Assembly (NCBI GenBank): GCA_009841265.1
Contig: VXMB01000009.1
Coordinates: 1,536,216 to 1,600,215 of the forward strand
DNA: 64,000 nt
Origin: Gemmatimonadota bacterium
GTDB taxonomy: Bacteria; JAAXHH01
Reading direction: 5' to 3'
Shown here: in pieces, positions 51,420-60,227 of the stretch
Position numbering within the stretch: position 1 is the stretch's first letter
How the letters are laid out: every line of letters starts with the position of its first letter
Notes under the pieces: model-generated
The model's database searches: none
What the model was told of the DNA's origin: nothing
Seen by the model: only the letters and a program-made list of their open reading frames with translations
Made by a program: the position numbers and the translations under genes

Positions 51420-52217
51420 TCACACGCCCAGCACGCCGCGCAACCGATCGGACGCCCGGGACAGCACCGTGGGCGGTACAGGTACGTGGTTATACGTACT
51501 GAACCGCCGGTATGCCCAAAATGCGGCGTACTGGGACTGAAAGACGTAGCGTATTCGGTCCGACGTGACCGGCGCACCCCGGTGCCAGCACTGGTTGTTC
51601 TGCAGATAGACGTCTCCCGCCTTGCAAAACACCGATACCGGCCCCCGTCCTTCGAACTCGGGGTTTTCCTGGCTGTTGGGATCCCTGCCTGAATAGTGGC
51701 TGCCCGGGACGAACTGCGTCGGGCCGTCCTCGTCCGTGTCGATGTCGGTGAGCGCCATCTGGATGGTGAACCACTGGACCGGCATACGGATGCGGGAGTC
51801 GTGGCGGGGCACGTCGTCCGGAAGCGGAAACTCCACCCGGTCGTCCACGTGCCACAGATCGATCGCCTGGCCCGGCGCATTGCGGATCACGTTCTGGCCG
51901 CAGAACTTGCAGTCCTCCCCCACGACCGCCTCGGCCAGGCTCAGGATGGGTTCCCGGATCAGCATGTCCACAAACACCGCGTCCAGCTCCAGCGTGTTGC
52001 GCAGCACGAATCCGTCTCCCTGGCCGCTCAAGTAATCGGTGCCGGCCAGCACGGGATCGTTGAAACAGCGGTCCGTGACCTCGCGGAGGACATCGATTTC
52101 ATCCCGCGACAGTACCCCGGGGATGAGGGTGACACCATTCCTGTAAAAGTCCTCGAGTATCGCTTGCATCGGGGCGTCGTCGAGACGCTCGCCGGGCAGA
52201 ATGCGTTTAGAAATCAC
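51420..52217 (-). CDS. PhyH family dioxygenase
   Basis: A 265-residue PhyH family oxygenase: ligands H123-V-D125 (LWHVDDRVEF), distal H212 (QCWHRGAPVTSD) and Arg221. QFVPGSHYSGRDPNSQENPEFEG is a recognisable block of one environmental subgroup. The start is GTG 52217 with AGGAGA 5 bp upstream. It converges with the VOC-cupin operon (75 bp between the stops) and is divergent from the methyltransferase-HNH gene. Confidence 0.87.
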   Translation of the reverse strand: MISKRILPGERLDDAPMQAILEDFYRNGVTLIPGVLSRDEIDVLREVTDRCFNDPVLAGTDYLSGQGDGFVLRNTLELDAVFVDMLIREPILSLAEAVVGEDCKFCGQNVIRNAPGQAIDLWHVDDRVEFPLPDDVPRHDSRIRMPVQWFTIQMALTDIDTDEDGPTQFVPGSHYSGRDPNSQENPEFEGRGPVSVFCKAGDVYLQNNQCWHRGAPVTSDRIRYVFQSQYAAFWAYRRFSTYNHVPVPPTVLSRASDRLRGVLGV

Positions 52218-52362
52218 GGGAATCTCCTGTCGGCCGTCGGGGATGATAAACGCATTGGATTGCTTGACATCTCGCGCCTTCGGGCTACTATGGCAAGATC
52301 ATAGATTAAGGTTTCGACATTGGATATTCAACCGATTTCCCGCGACCGTCTCGCCTTACCAC

Positions 52363-54165
52363 ATGAGCAGCACCAGCTACTACGACCTCAACGCCGACGC
52401 CCTCGCCGCCCGGTATGACGGAGTCGATCCCGCCGACGTCCATGCCGACTGGGCGCCGGTCCACCTTCGTGAAGAGCCCGGATTCGCCTGCGACATCGGC
52501 GCCGGTTCGGGACGCGACGCCAACTGGCTTGCGGCCAGGGGGTGGGAAGTCGTGGCGGTGGAACCGAGCGCATTGCGCACACTCGCCGCGGAACGCGCCC
52601 ATCCACGCGTGGTCTGGATGGACGATGCGCTACCGGACCTGCGGGTTTTGCGCGCGCTCGGCCGGCGGTTCGACCTGATTCTGCTGAGTGCCGTGTGGAT
52701 GCACCTGGCGCCGAAAGTTCGGGAACGGGCGTTCCGCATCCTCTCCGAACTGCTCAATCCATCCGGACTGCTGGTGATTACGCTAAGGCGCGGCGGTGAC
52801 GCCACGGAAAACGCCGCCCGGGGATTCCATGACACTTCAGCAGAGGAGATTGTCGGGTTTGCCAACCGGCGAGCCATCGCGCTGCGCAGCCACTCGACGC
52901 AACCGGACCTGACGCGCTCCGGCATAGACTGGGAGACGCTGGTCTTCGCCATGCCGGACGATGGCACCGGCAGCCTGCCCCTGCTGCGCCACGTGATCGT
53001 GAACGACAACAAGTCTTCGACCTACAAGCTGGGGCTGCTCCGTACCCTGGTGCGACTCGCCGAAACGGCACCGGGACTGGTCATCGATCGCACGGACGAT
53101 TACGTGGAGATTCCCTTTGGTGCCGTCGGTCTGTACTGGCTGAAGCAATACCTGCCCCTGGTCCTGCATCATAGGCAGCCGCAACGCCCTCAGGGGCCGG
53201 GCGGATATGGCTGGGCCAAGGAAGCGTTCTACCAATTGCAAGACGTTTCGCCTTCCGACCTTCGGCTCGGTGCCCGGTTTGATTCTGACCGGGCCGTCCT
53301 CATTACCCGCGCCATAAACGACGCCTGCGAGAATATCCAGCGGATGCCGGTACGCTACATCACGTTTCCCGGTTCCGACGACCGGCAATTGTTCGAATCC
53401 GGGTTTTCCAGTACGCGGGCGTCGTCGCAGCCCATCGTCCTGTCGCGCGAATACCTGGCGCGGTTCGGCCGCTTCAGGATACCCGCGCTGCTTTGGCAGG
53501 CGCTCGGTCAGTTCGCCTGCTGGCTGGATCCGGTTATCGTAGGGGAATGGCGGCAGCTGACTTCGAATTGGGTTGGCCCGGGAAACCAGCGCAATGACGC
53601 GCGGTGGGCGGTCCGAACCGACCAATCCGTCGGCCAATCCGCGGACCGATCCGCCGGCCAGTCCGACAGCCAGTCCGCCCTGGTGCGGGAATACGGGGCC
53701 GACTTAGCAACGAACGACCCCTACGAATGGACCGAAAGCCGTTACGACACAGGCATCGCCCACGAACGGGCGAAGCAGTTGCGCGATGACGGATTCGCGC
53801 TCACCTGTGTCTGGTCCGCTACGCGAATTCGAAACGCTCCGCACATCGACCACTGTTTCCCGTGGGCGCGCTGGCGAAACAACGATCTCTGGAACCTGCT
53901 GCCGGCCCACAGCACCATCAACCTCAGAAAGAGCGACCGGCTGCCCTCCTCCAGCGCCATGGCCGACGCCCGGGACCGCATGCTGGAATGGTGGCGGCAC
54001 GCGTGGGTTCAATCGCCCGAGGAGGACCGGTTTTTCATGGAAGCGCGGTACTCCCTGCCGGGGCTCGACGTCGACACGCCCGGGCTGGAAGACATCTTCA
54101 CCGCCGCCCAGCACCAGCGCGCGCGCCTGAAACAGGACCAGCAACTGATCGAGTGGCCGACCTGA
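52363..54165 (+). CDS. SAM methyltransferase-HNH endonuclease fusion protein
   Basis: A 600-residue protein. Residues 5-150 are a class I SAM methyltransferase (DIGAGSGRD as motif I at 44-52, VVAVEPS, LLSAVWMHL), without the NPPY-type motif of adenine DNA methylases. A central 160-420 domain of unknown type follows. Near residue 430 there is a QS-rich repeat (SVGQSADRSAGQSDSQS), then an HNH nuclease near 490-530: HIDHCFPWARWRNNDLWNLLPAHSTINLRKSDRLP. The ATG at 52363 is preferred. A nuclease tied to a methyltransferase recalls restriction or defence enzymes, but the methyltransferase part looks like the small-molecule type. Confidence 0.78.
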   Translation: MSSTSYYDLNADALAARYDGVDPADVHADWAPVHLREEPGFACDIGAGSGRDANWLAARGWEVVAVEPSALRTLAAERAHPRVVWMDDALPDLRVLRALGRRFDLILLSAVWMHLAPKVRERAFRILSELLNPSGLLVITLRRGGDATENAARGFHDTSAEEIVGFANRRAIALRSHSTQPDLTRSGIDWETLVFAMPDDGTGSLPLLRHVIVNDNKSSTYKLGLLRTLVRLAETAPGLVIDRTDDYVEIPFGAVGLYWLKQYLPLVLHHRQPQRPQGPGGYGWAKEAFYQLQDVSPSDLRLGARFDSDRAVLITRAINDACENIQRMPVRYITFPGSDDRQLFESGFSSTRASSQPIVLSREYLARFGRFRIPALLWQALGQFACWLDPVIVGEWRQLTSNWVGPGNQRNDARWAVRTDQSVGQSADRSAGQSDSQSALVREYGADLATNDPYEWTESRYDTGIAHERAKQLRDDGFALTCVWSATRIRNAPHIDHCFPWARWRNNDLWNLLPAHSTINLRKSDRLPSSSAMADARDRMLEWWRHAWVQSPEEDRFFMEARYSLPGLDVDTPGLEDIFTAAQHQRARLKQDQQLIEWPT

Positions 54166-54226
54166 TCGCGGCGGCCGAACTGACAGCAGCGGCCGAACTG
54201 ATCGAGTGACTGACCTGACCGCGGCA
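54143..54226. repeat. Two imperfect 31-bp direct repeats spanning a gene end
   Basis: Copies at 54143-54173 and 54196-54226 start AACTGATCGAGTG and match with a few changes; the first holds the stop codon of the methyltransferase-HNH gene. A GCGGCCGAACTGA element is also duplicated between them. Confidence 0.6.
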
Positions 54227-54260
54227 TGTCGAAGACGGGACCGCCGCACCAACCACCACC

Positions 54261-55247
54261 CTACCCCTCGTCCATCACCGCCTGGATCATGGCCTGGATG
54301 TAGCCGAACTCGTAGGCGAAGGCCTGCCGGTAGCTGTCCGGTTCCTTGTGGCCCGGCGCGTGGTCGGGCACGCACATGTGCGGGTAGCCGACCTCCTTGA
54401 GCGCCTGCATGTTGCGGTGCATGTTCATGACACCCTCGTCGGGCCAGACCTCCTGGAACTTGTTGCGCCCGCCCACGATGTTGCGGAAGTGGCAGAGGAA
54501 GATCTTCTTGCGCGAGCCGAGGTAGCGGATGATGTCCGGCACCTCGTTGAGGGGATCGAGGGAACTCTCCGCCATGCAGCCCAGGCAGAGGTTGACGCCG
54601 TGATAGGGGCTGGGGCAGATCTCGATGAACTGCTTGAAACCATCGAAGCCGCCGAGCACGCGGTCCACGCAGCGGTACCCGGGGGGAAGCCAGGGGTCGC
54701 AGGGATGGCAGGCCATGCGAACCTTGCATTCCGTGGCCACGGGGATCACCCGCTCCAGGAAGTAGGTGATGCGGGCCCAGTTCATCTCGGCGGGCACGGG
54801 TTCGTTGTACCTGGCCGGCCGGTCCTTGGCCTTCTCCAGGTCCCAGGTGCTGTAGATCGAACCTCCGCGGCCGGGCGGATCGCTCTCGGTGCGCTGGTTC
54901 TCCATCTCGCACAGGTAGTACTTGATCGCGGGGATGCCCGCCTCCGAGGCCTGGCGCACCATGTTGCAGACCAGTTCGATTTCCTTGTCGCCCTCTTCGT
55001 AGTCGCCCAGCATGTAGTTGGGTACCTGGCCACCGTCCACGTTCAGGTCGGCGATGGGCAGGGCCACCATTTCCATTTCGATCCCGAAACGGGCGCACCT
55101 TTCCTTTTTGGCCGCCAGTTCCTCCACGTCCCAGCCGTACTCCCGGTGGAAGGTGATGTTGAGTTCGCTCTTGTTGAAGACGCCATGGCGGGCGAGATAC
55201 GCGAGGTCTTCGTCCGCCGTGCTGAACTGCTGGGTGCCGACGTGCAT
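54261..55247 (-). CDS. Mannonate dehydratase (UxuA) family protein
   Basis: A 328-residue TIM-barrel protein with UxuA features: GIPAIKYYLCEMEN, VRMACHPCDPW and FLCHFRNIVGGRNKFQEVWPDEGVMNM, where His and Cys-rich strands carry metal ligands. Classical UxuA is longer (near 390), so this may be a shorter branch that acts on another sugar acid. GGAG lies about 6 bp before the ATG. It is the last gene of a reverse-strand run after an amidohydrolase (13 bp) and a sulfite-oxidase-like gene. Confidence 0.82.
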   Translation of the reverse strand: MHVGTQQFSTADEDLAYLARHGVFNKSELNITFHREYGWDVEELAAKKERCARFGIEMEMVALPIADLNVDGGQVPNYMLGDYEEGDKEIELVCNMVRQASEAGIPAIKYYLCEMENQRTESDPPGRGGSIYSTWDLEKAKDRPARYNEPVPAEMNWARITYFLERVIPVATECKVRMACHPCDPWLPPGYRCVDRVLGGFDGFKQFIEICPSPYHGVNLCLGCMAESSLDPLNEVPDIIRYLGSRKKIFLCHFRNIVGGRNKFQEVWPDEGVMNMHRNMQALKEVGYPHMCVPDHAPGHKEPDSYRQAFAYEFGYIQAMIQAVMDEG

Positions 55248-55260
55248 GGTATTCTCCGTG

Positions 55261-56391
55261 TTATGTAAACTTGTGAGTGCTGGCGATGCCCAGGATTCGT
55301 GCGGCGGTGTCGCCCATGATAGCGGCCAGGTCCGCCTCGTTCAGAAAATCCGCGTACTTCTCGATCCAGTCTCGGGATTGGCGGTAGGTGCAGAACCGGT
55401 TCTGGAAGGGCATGTCCGTGCCCCACAGCAACCTGTCTGCTCCAATTCGGTTGACCATCTCTTCCAGTGCGGTCCAGACCTCTCGGTAGGGAAAGTCGAA
55501 CTGATCACCGATCCGCACGGGAAAGCACACTTCCAGGCTGAGGTGGGGGTTTTCGAAGGGTCTCCACAGGCCTTCCGGCAACACGAGACGGTCTCCGTCG
55601 ATAAACATACGCCAGGGGAAACCGTGGGTGATGCTGCAGACCGTGTCCGGGTAACGGTCCATCCAGTCCATGAGTACGCCGAGTTCGCCTAAGTACCCCT
55701 GCGTGAGGTCGGCGTGGTACCCGAGGACGGGTCCGGCACCCAGGGTGAAGAAGACCGGGACGTTCAGGGCGGCCACGGCGTCCCAGAAGGGGTGGTAAGC
55801 GCCGCCGCTCCACGACTGCTCGCTTCCGCGGTAGGCCAGCGAGGCATTGAACTTTACGGCGTGCAGGCCGTGAACCCGCACTGCCCGCTTGGTCTCTTCG
55901 ATCACCCGGTCCGTTTCCACGACGATACGCCACTCGTCCACGGGCGCCATGGAGTACAGGCGGCCCGGGGCGGCTTCGACACACGCGGCCTGAAAGGCGC
56001 TGTCGCGGCCCAGCATGGGATTGGTATGGAGCAGGGCGACATCCACGCCCGCGTAGTCCATCTCGGCGATCAGGCCGTCGGGGGTGTATTCCAGGTCGCG
56101 CAGGTGGGGTGGGTAGAACTGCTTGGTGTAGTCTTCGCCGTCGATTGTCCACACCACGCGGCCGTGGGTTCGATCGACGCGGAAATCCACGTCGGGGAGC
56201 GTGGACCAGTCTCCGGGCGCTGCTGGCGCGATCGACTTCGACGAAGCGGGAGCCCGGTCCCGGACCCGCCAGGCCGGCTGGTGATGGACCGCGTGCTCGG
56301 CCTGCATCCACCGCAGGTGGTCCCGGGCATCGGCGTACCCGGCTTTCGCGTCACCCGGCGGAAAGCAGTACGCGTGGGAATCGATGATCAT
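55261..56391 (-). CDS. Amidohydrolase 2 family metal-dependent hydrolase
   Basis: A 376-residue amidohydrolase: IDSHAYCFPPG (altered HxH: H-A-Y), MDYAGVDVALLHTNPM, GLHAVKFNASLAYRG, NVPVFFTLGAG, ITHGFPW and RLLWGTDMPFQNRFCTYRQS (Asp). The first metal motif has Tyr in place of the second His, as in some amidohydrolase_2 members that bind one metal. It lies between the sulfite-oxidase-like gene (18 bp) and the mannonate dehydratase gene, all in one direction. Confidence 0.82.
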   Translation of the reverse strand: MIIDSHAYCFPPGDAKAGYADARDHLRWMQAEHAVHHQPAWRVRDRAPASSKSIAPAAPGDWSTLPDVDFRVDRTHGRVVWTIDGEDYTKQFYPPHLRDLEYTPDGLIAEMDYAGVDVALLHTNPMLGRDSAFQAACVEAAPGRLYSMAPVDEWRIVVETDRVIEETKRAVRVHGLHAVKFNASLAYRGSEQSWSGGAYHPFWDAVAALNVPVFFTLGAGPVLGYHADLTQGYLGELGVLMDWMDRYPDTVCSITHGFPWRMFIDGDRLVLPEGLWRPFENPHLSLEVCFPVRIGDQFDFPYREVWTALEEMVNRIGADRLLWGTDMPFQNRFCTYRQSRDWIEKYADFLNEADLAAIMGDTAARILGIASTHKFT

Positions 56392-56409
56392 GGATCGGGA
56401 AACGGTTCC

Positions 56410-57591
56410 CTAGCTTTCGAAGGTCCGTATCGTACGGGTTACCTGTCCGTTGCTCTCCCAGTAGGTCTTCTTGCCGGCCAGGTAGGGGTCGTCCGGCGCC
56501 GGCTGCACCGTGCCGGCCGCCGTCACGCCCCGCGACGTGATCGTATGCTCGCCGGGGGACGGGCGGTCCCAGTCCAGGCGCCAGAACTTCCAGGCGTACT
56601 CGGCGTCCTCGCCCTCGATGATTTCCGCCGACTGCCATGGACCGTCGTCGATACGCACCTGCACCTCCCTGAGTGGCTCGCCCCAGACCGCGCCGTAGAT
56701 CCGGTGCAGGGGACCGACCCGGGTAACCCGCGCCGTCACGGAGTTGATGCGGCCTTTGCCCACGGACTCCTGGCGCCACACCGTCTCTCCGTTGTGGGTC
56801 TCCTCGCGGATCGTGACGTAATCCCGCGAGATGAACCGCCCCATGTACCGGGTCGTGCGCACTTCAATGCGCTTCAGCCATTTCACCTGGGTAATCCCGT
56901 ACCAGCCGGGTACGATGAGGCGCAGGGGATAACCGTGCTTCGGCGGCAGCGTCTGGCCGTTCACCTCGTAACACAGCAGGATGTCCGGGTCCATGGCCTG
57001 CGCCATGGTGAGCGAACGGGCGAAGTTCTGCTTCATGGTCAGCGGCTCGCTGCGGCGGGGCGTGATGACCTCCTCCCCTTCGTCGTGCCCGAAGAAAACC
57101 ACCTCCATGCCGTTGTCCCACATCCCCGCCCGCTCCAGGATCGGCGCCAGCGGCGTGCCGGTCCAGCGGGCGTTGAACACGCCGCCGCGGAAGACGGGAA
57201 CACCCCGGTTGCCCGAGCATTCGAGGGTGAAATCCAGGTCTCTGCGCGGCATGGACTTGATCTCGTCCAGGCTCAGGTTGAGCTTCTGTCTCACCGCGCC
57301 CGTGATTTCGAGGCTGTAGGTATCGCCGTCGACGGTCGGCTCCGGATAGTGGCTGGCCGAGAAGAACTGGTCCACGGGCGTAATCCACGACTCCAGGCCG
57401 TTCCAGTCCAGCAGCACGAAATCGGGGCTTCGGGGCGGCCCGAATTCGTCGATCCAGTTTACGGGCGTTTCGTCCCGAGCCAGTTGGTCCAACCGGGCCA
57501 GCACGTGGGAAGGCAACAGCGTCATGCCGGCTGTCGCGATCCCTCCCTTGATCAGCACGTCTCTGCGGGACAGGTTGGTTTTTCCGGCCAT
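56410..57591 (-). CDS. Tat-exported sulfite-oxidase-like molybdopterin enzyme
   Basis: A 393-residue protein of the sulfite oxidase family. A twin-arginine signal (NLSRRDVLIKGGIATAGMTLL) starts it. The molybdenum-binding Cys is C125 in DFTLECSGNRG; HGYPLRLIVPGWYGITQVKWLKRIEV and the C-terminal dimerisation domain with the VQVRIDDGPWQSAEI strand are also typical. There is no heme domain, so electrons must go to a separate partner that is not visible here. GAGAGG is 8 bp before the ATG. First gene of a three-gene run. Confidence 0.9.
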   Translation of the reverse strand: MAGKTNLSRRDVLIKGGIATAGMTLLPSHVLARLDQLARDETPVNWIDEFGPPRSPDFVLLDWNGLESWITPVDQFFSASHYPEPTVDGDTYSLEITGAVRQKLNLSLDEIKSMPRRDLDFTLECSGNRGVPVFRGGVFNARWTGTPLAPILERAGMWDNGMEVVFFGHDEGEEVITPRRSEPLTMKQNFARSLTMAQAMDPDILLCYEVNGQTLPPKHGYPLRLIVPGWYGITQVKWLKRIEVRTTRYMGRFISRDYVTIREETHNGETVWRQESVGKGRINSVTARVTRVGPLHRIYGAVWGEPLREVQVRIDDGPWQSAEIIEGEDAEYAWKFWRLDWDRPSPGEHTITSRGVTAAGTVQPAPDDPYLAGKKTYWESNGQVTRTIRTFES

Positions 57592-57700
57592 GTTGGTATC
57601 CTCTCGGTTTACCCGGTTCAGTTCCTTCGATTCGGTCTATTCAGATGATCGAGATGGGGACTGCGGTGATCGGTTCTATGATACAGTGGGTGGGCGGAAC

Positions 57701-57736
57701 AGATCAAGGGCTATGTTCAGATCAAGGGCTGTGTTG
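57701..57736. repeat. Two tandem copies of an 18-bp unit
   Basis: AGATCAAGGGCTATGTTC at 57701-57718 is followed directly by a copy with two changes at 57719-57736, about 60 bp before the sialidase-like start at 57799. Confidence 0.7.
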
Positions 57737-57798
57737 ACAAGGCCATGTCTTCCGCGTAGTATCGATTCCCATCCCCCTATCGCCGGAGGTCATGAATC

Positions 57799-58953
57799 AT
57801 GAACCACATGTTATCCGAAGACTACCTCGTTTTGGCCTCATCGCCCGAACCGGAAACAGTGTACGCCGGTTCGCCCTCGATTGCCCGGATGGATTCCGGA
57901 CGCCTGCTGGCCAGTTACGAGTGGTTTCGCCCCAGCCCGCTCAAGGAAGCCGTGCCGGATCAGACCGAAGTGCTGGTCAGCGACGACGACGGCGCCACGT
58001 GGAACCTGGCAGCTCGCCTGGATTTCATCTGGGCGACCATCTGGGCCCATGAAGACGATGCCTACCTCATCGGCAACCGCCGGAGAAGCCGGGATATCGT
58101 CATCGGCCGATCCCACGACGGCGGCACCAACTGGGAGGGACCCGTCACGCTCTTCGAGGGCAGGCACCACTGCGCGCCGACGCCGGTGTTGATCCACAAC
58201 GGCCACGCCTACCGGGCTTTCGAGACCTGCGACGCACCCAGCCGCTTCGACTGGAAGTCGTTGGTAGTGGCCGGCGACCTTTCGCGCGATCTGCTGGATC
58301 CGGGGGCCTGGCGCATGTCCAACCACGTCCGGTTCCCGGGCATCCCGGACGTGCTTTCGCAACGCAGGTACCCGGAGAGTGCGACAGAAAAGGTGCCGGC
58401 CGACAGCTTCCTGGAAGGCAACATCGTACTGGTGAACGGCGAGATCCGGATGATCATGCGTACGATCGTCGACGGCCACACGACGTCGAGCCTGGCCTCC
58501 ATCGGCCGGGTCGAGGACGACGGCGAAACCCTGGACTACCGGTTCGTCCAGTTCCACCCCATGCCGGGAGCGCAGTGCAAGTTCCAGATCGTTCACGACG
58601 AAAAAGACGGCCTGTACTGGACCACCGTAACCCTGTCCACCAACCCGTGGCAGGACCGGGAACCCCTCCGGCGCATCGGCTTCAGCGGTCCCCCGGGAAA
58701 CGAGCGGCGCATCCTGATGCTCATGTACAGCGTGGACGCCCTCAACTGGTTCCAGGCCGGTTGCGTGGCCATGAGCAGGAGCATGATGGAGTCCTTCAGC
58801 TACGCCTCGCAGGTCATCTCCGGAGACGATCACCTGGTCGTCGCCCGTACAGCCCGCGGCGGCAAGAACCAGCACGACACCAACCTGATTACCCTTCACC
58901 GGGTGAGGGACTTCCGCGATCTAGCCCTGGATCTGCGGCCCGTGGACGTGTAG
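57799..58953 (+). CDS. Sialidase-like BNR-repeat protein
   Basis: A 384-residue propeller protein with Asp-box motifs SDDDGATW near residue 61 and SHDGGTNW near 108, plus weaker later ones. GGAGG lies 9 bp before the ATG at 57799, which also disfavours the out-of-frame ATG at 57792. No signal peptide. It is related in fold, not closely in sequence, to the protein at 5451. Which sugar it cleaves cannot be told. Confidence 0.78.
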   Translation: MNHMLSEDYLVLASSPEPETVYAGSPSIARMDSGRLLASYEWFRPSPLKEAVPDQTEVLVSDDDGATWNLAARLDFIWATIWAHEDDAYLIGNRRRSRDIVIGRSHDGGTNWEGPVTLFEGRHHCAPTPVLIHNGHAYRAFETCDAPSRFDWKSLVVAGDLSRDLLDPGAWRMSNHVRFPGIPDVLSQRRYPESATEKVPADSFLEGNIVLVNGEIRMIMRTIVDGHTTSSLASIGRVEDDGETLDYRFVQFHPMPGAQCKFQIVHDEKDGLYWTTVTLSTNPWQDREPLRRIGFSGPPGNERRILMLMYSVDALNWFQAGCVAMSRSMMESFSYASQVISGDDHLVVARTARGGKNQHDTNLITLHRVRDFRDLALDLRPVDV

Positions 58954-58979
58954 ATCCTGCCATTCTCACCAGTTTACAG

Positions 58980-59033
58980 TTGACATTTCCGTAATGGTTG
59001 GTATTATATGACCATAGACATGACCATAGTCAT
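58980..59033 (+). promoter_or_regulatory. vapBC promoter and operator
   Basis: TTGACA at 58980-58985 and TATTAT at 59002-59007 are 16 bp apart. Just after the -10, ATGACCATAG occurs twice (59008-59017 and 59020-59029); the second copy is part of the inverted repeat ATGAC-CATA-GTCAT (59020-59033). This is a likely autorepressor site for the VapB/VapC complex, ending 21 bp before the antitoxin ATG. Confidence 0.65.
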
Positions 59034-59054
59034 TTAATACGGCCCGAGGACCAT

Positions 59055-59285
59055 ATGCCGACGATCTCAAAAAGCAAGCTCAAGGCAAACATGCTCCAGG
59101 TTTTCAGGGAGATCGAGGAATCGGGCGAGGAATTGATCGTGACGCACAACCGGCGTCCCGTTCTGCGCATTCGACCCATTGGAACAAAGCAACCTGTTGA
59201 CAGAGTGTTCGAGAAACTGCGTGGGAAAGTCGTCTACCACGAGGACATCAACACGCCCACCACCGATGTATGGGATGGAGTGTAA
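59055..59285 (+). CDS. Phd/YefM-type antitoxin of a VapBC pair
   Basis: A 76-residue antitoxin: PTISKSKLKANMLQVFREIEESGEELIVTHNRRPVLRI is the Phd/YefM DNA-binding fold, and DRVFEKLRGKVVYHEDINTP the toxin-binding part. GAGGA is 4 bp before the ATG at 59055. Its stop overlaps the toxin ATG by one base (TAATG). A promoter and repeated operator motif precede it. Confidence 0.87.
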   Translation: MPTISKSKLKANMLQVFREIEESGEELIVTHNRRPVLRIRPIGTKQPVDRVFEKLRGKVVYHEDINTPTTDVWDGV

Positions 59286-59665
59286 TGGTCGTACTGGATA
59301 CGTCCTCACTGGTATTCTGGACGCTCGATCCCGGCCGCCTGTCAGGGACCGCCGAACAAGCCATCGCAAAGGCCGACCGCGTAGGCGTCAGTTCGATATC
59401 GATCTGGGAGATCGGCATCAAAGTTGAACGGGGCAAGCTTGTTTTACCACTATCCGGCGGGGAATACCTGGAAAACCTGGAGCAAACCAATCGTGTGGAA
59501 ATTCTGCCCGTGGATCTGAGTACCTGGATCAGGAATCTACAACTGGATTGGAATCACCGGGATCCTGTGGACCGGACCATCGTAGCCACGGCTTCTCTGC
59601 ACAACTGCCCGCTGGTGACTTCGGACAACGTGCTTCGCAGTTTCTACGAGAAGGCTGTCTGGTAG
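59285..59665 (+). CDS. VapC-type PIN domain toxin
   Basis: A 126-residue PIN-domain ribonuclease. The acidic metal-binding residues are D5 (VVLDTSSL), E42 (ISIWEIGIK), D93 or D96 (HRDPVDRTIVATA) and D114 (TSDNVL). VapC toxins cut tRNA or rRNA. The upstream antitoxin gene overlaps its start by one base, so the pair is translationally coupled. Confidence 0.9.
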   Translation: MVVLDTSSLVFWTLDPGRLSGTAEQAIAKADRVGVSSISIWEIGIKVERGKLVLPLSGGEYLENLEQTNRVEILPVDLSTWIRNLQLDWNHRDPVDRTIVATASLHNCPLVTSDNVLRSFYEKAVW

Positions 59666-59693
59666 GACCGAAAATCTGGCGCCTCAGACCCTG

Positions 59694-60227
59694 TCACCCC
59701 GGCGCCGGCGCCACGTGTTCCAGCCCAAACTCTTCCCTCAGGCGTTCCATCTCCCCTTTCAGTACATCAGGATCGGACGTTTCGACGGGCATACGCCGCA
59801 GCAATCGGTCGGACGCCTCAAAGAAGCGGTCCAGTCCCGCGGGTGTGCAGATCAGCATGATCCGGGCGGGATCATCACCGTCGTTCCAGAAGGAGTGGGG
59901 TTTCCATCCCGGCACCGTGACCATCTCACCGGCTTCGAGCACGAAGGCACTTTCGTGGAGAAACTGGAAGGTCAGCGCGCCCTTGACGACCAGGAACATT
60001 TCGATGAAGGCGTGCCGTGTGAATACGGGCGGCGGGCTGTGGGGCGGTTCGACGGCCTCGATGACCGTGACGCGGCCTTCCGTGGCGGAACCCGGGGTCA
60101 TGACCCGTACGTTCTGGCCCATGAGCGTCCTGAGCCAGGGGCCACCGTTGCCTCCAGGGCCTCCGTTACCCCCGGGGCCTCCGGTGCCTCCAGGGCCTCC
60201 CGGACCAACGTTTCCATCGCCTTTCAT
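59694..60227 (-). CDS. Cupin protein with a collagen-like Gly-rich N-terminus
   Basis: A 177-residue protein. Residues 8-30 are a Gly-x-x stretch (GPGGPGGTGGPGGNGGPGG), then a cupin at about 45-125 (VFTRHAFIEMFLVVKGALTFQF, VPGWKPHSFWNDGDDPARIMLI). Metal ligands are thin: one His in each motif and one Glu. Its ATG overlaps the stop of the upstream permease gene by 4 bp (ATGA), so it is co-translated. It converges with the VapC gene (28 bp between the stops). Confidence 0.75.
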   Translation of the reverse strand: MKGDGNVGPGGPGGTGGPGGNGGPGGNGGPWLRTLMGQNVRVMTPGSATEGRVTVIEAVEPPHSPPPVFTRHAFIEMFLVVKGALTFQFLHESAFVLEAGEMVTVPGWKPHSFWNDGDDPARIMLICTPAGLDRFFEASDRLLRRMPVETSDPDVLKGEMERLREEFGLEHVAPAPG

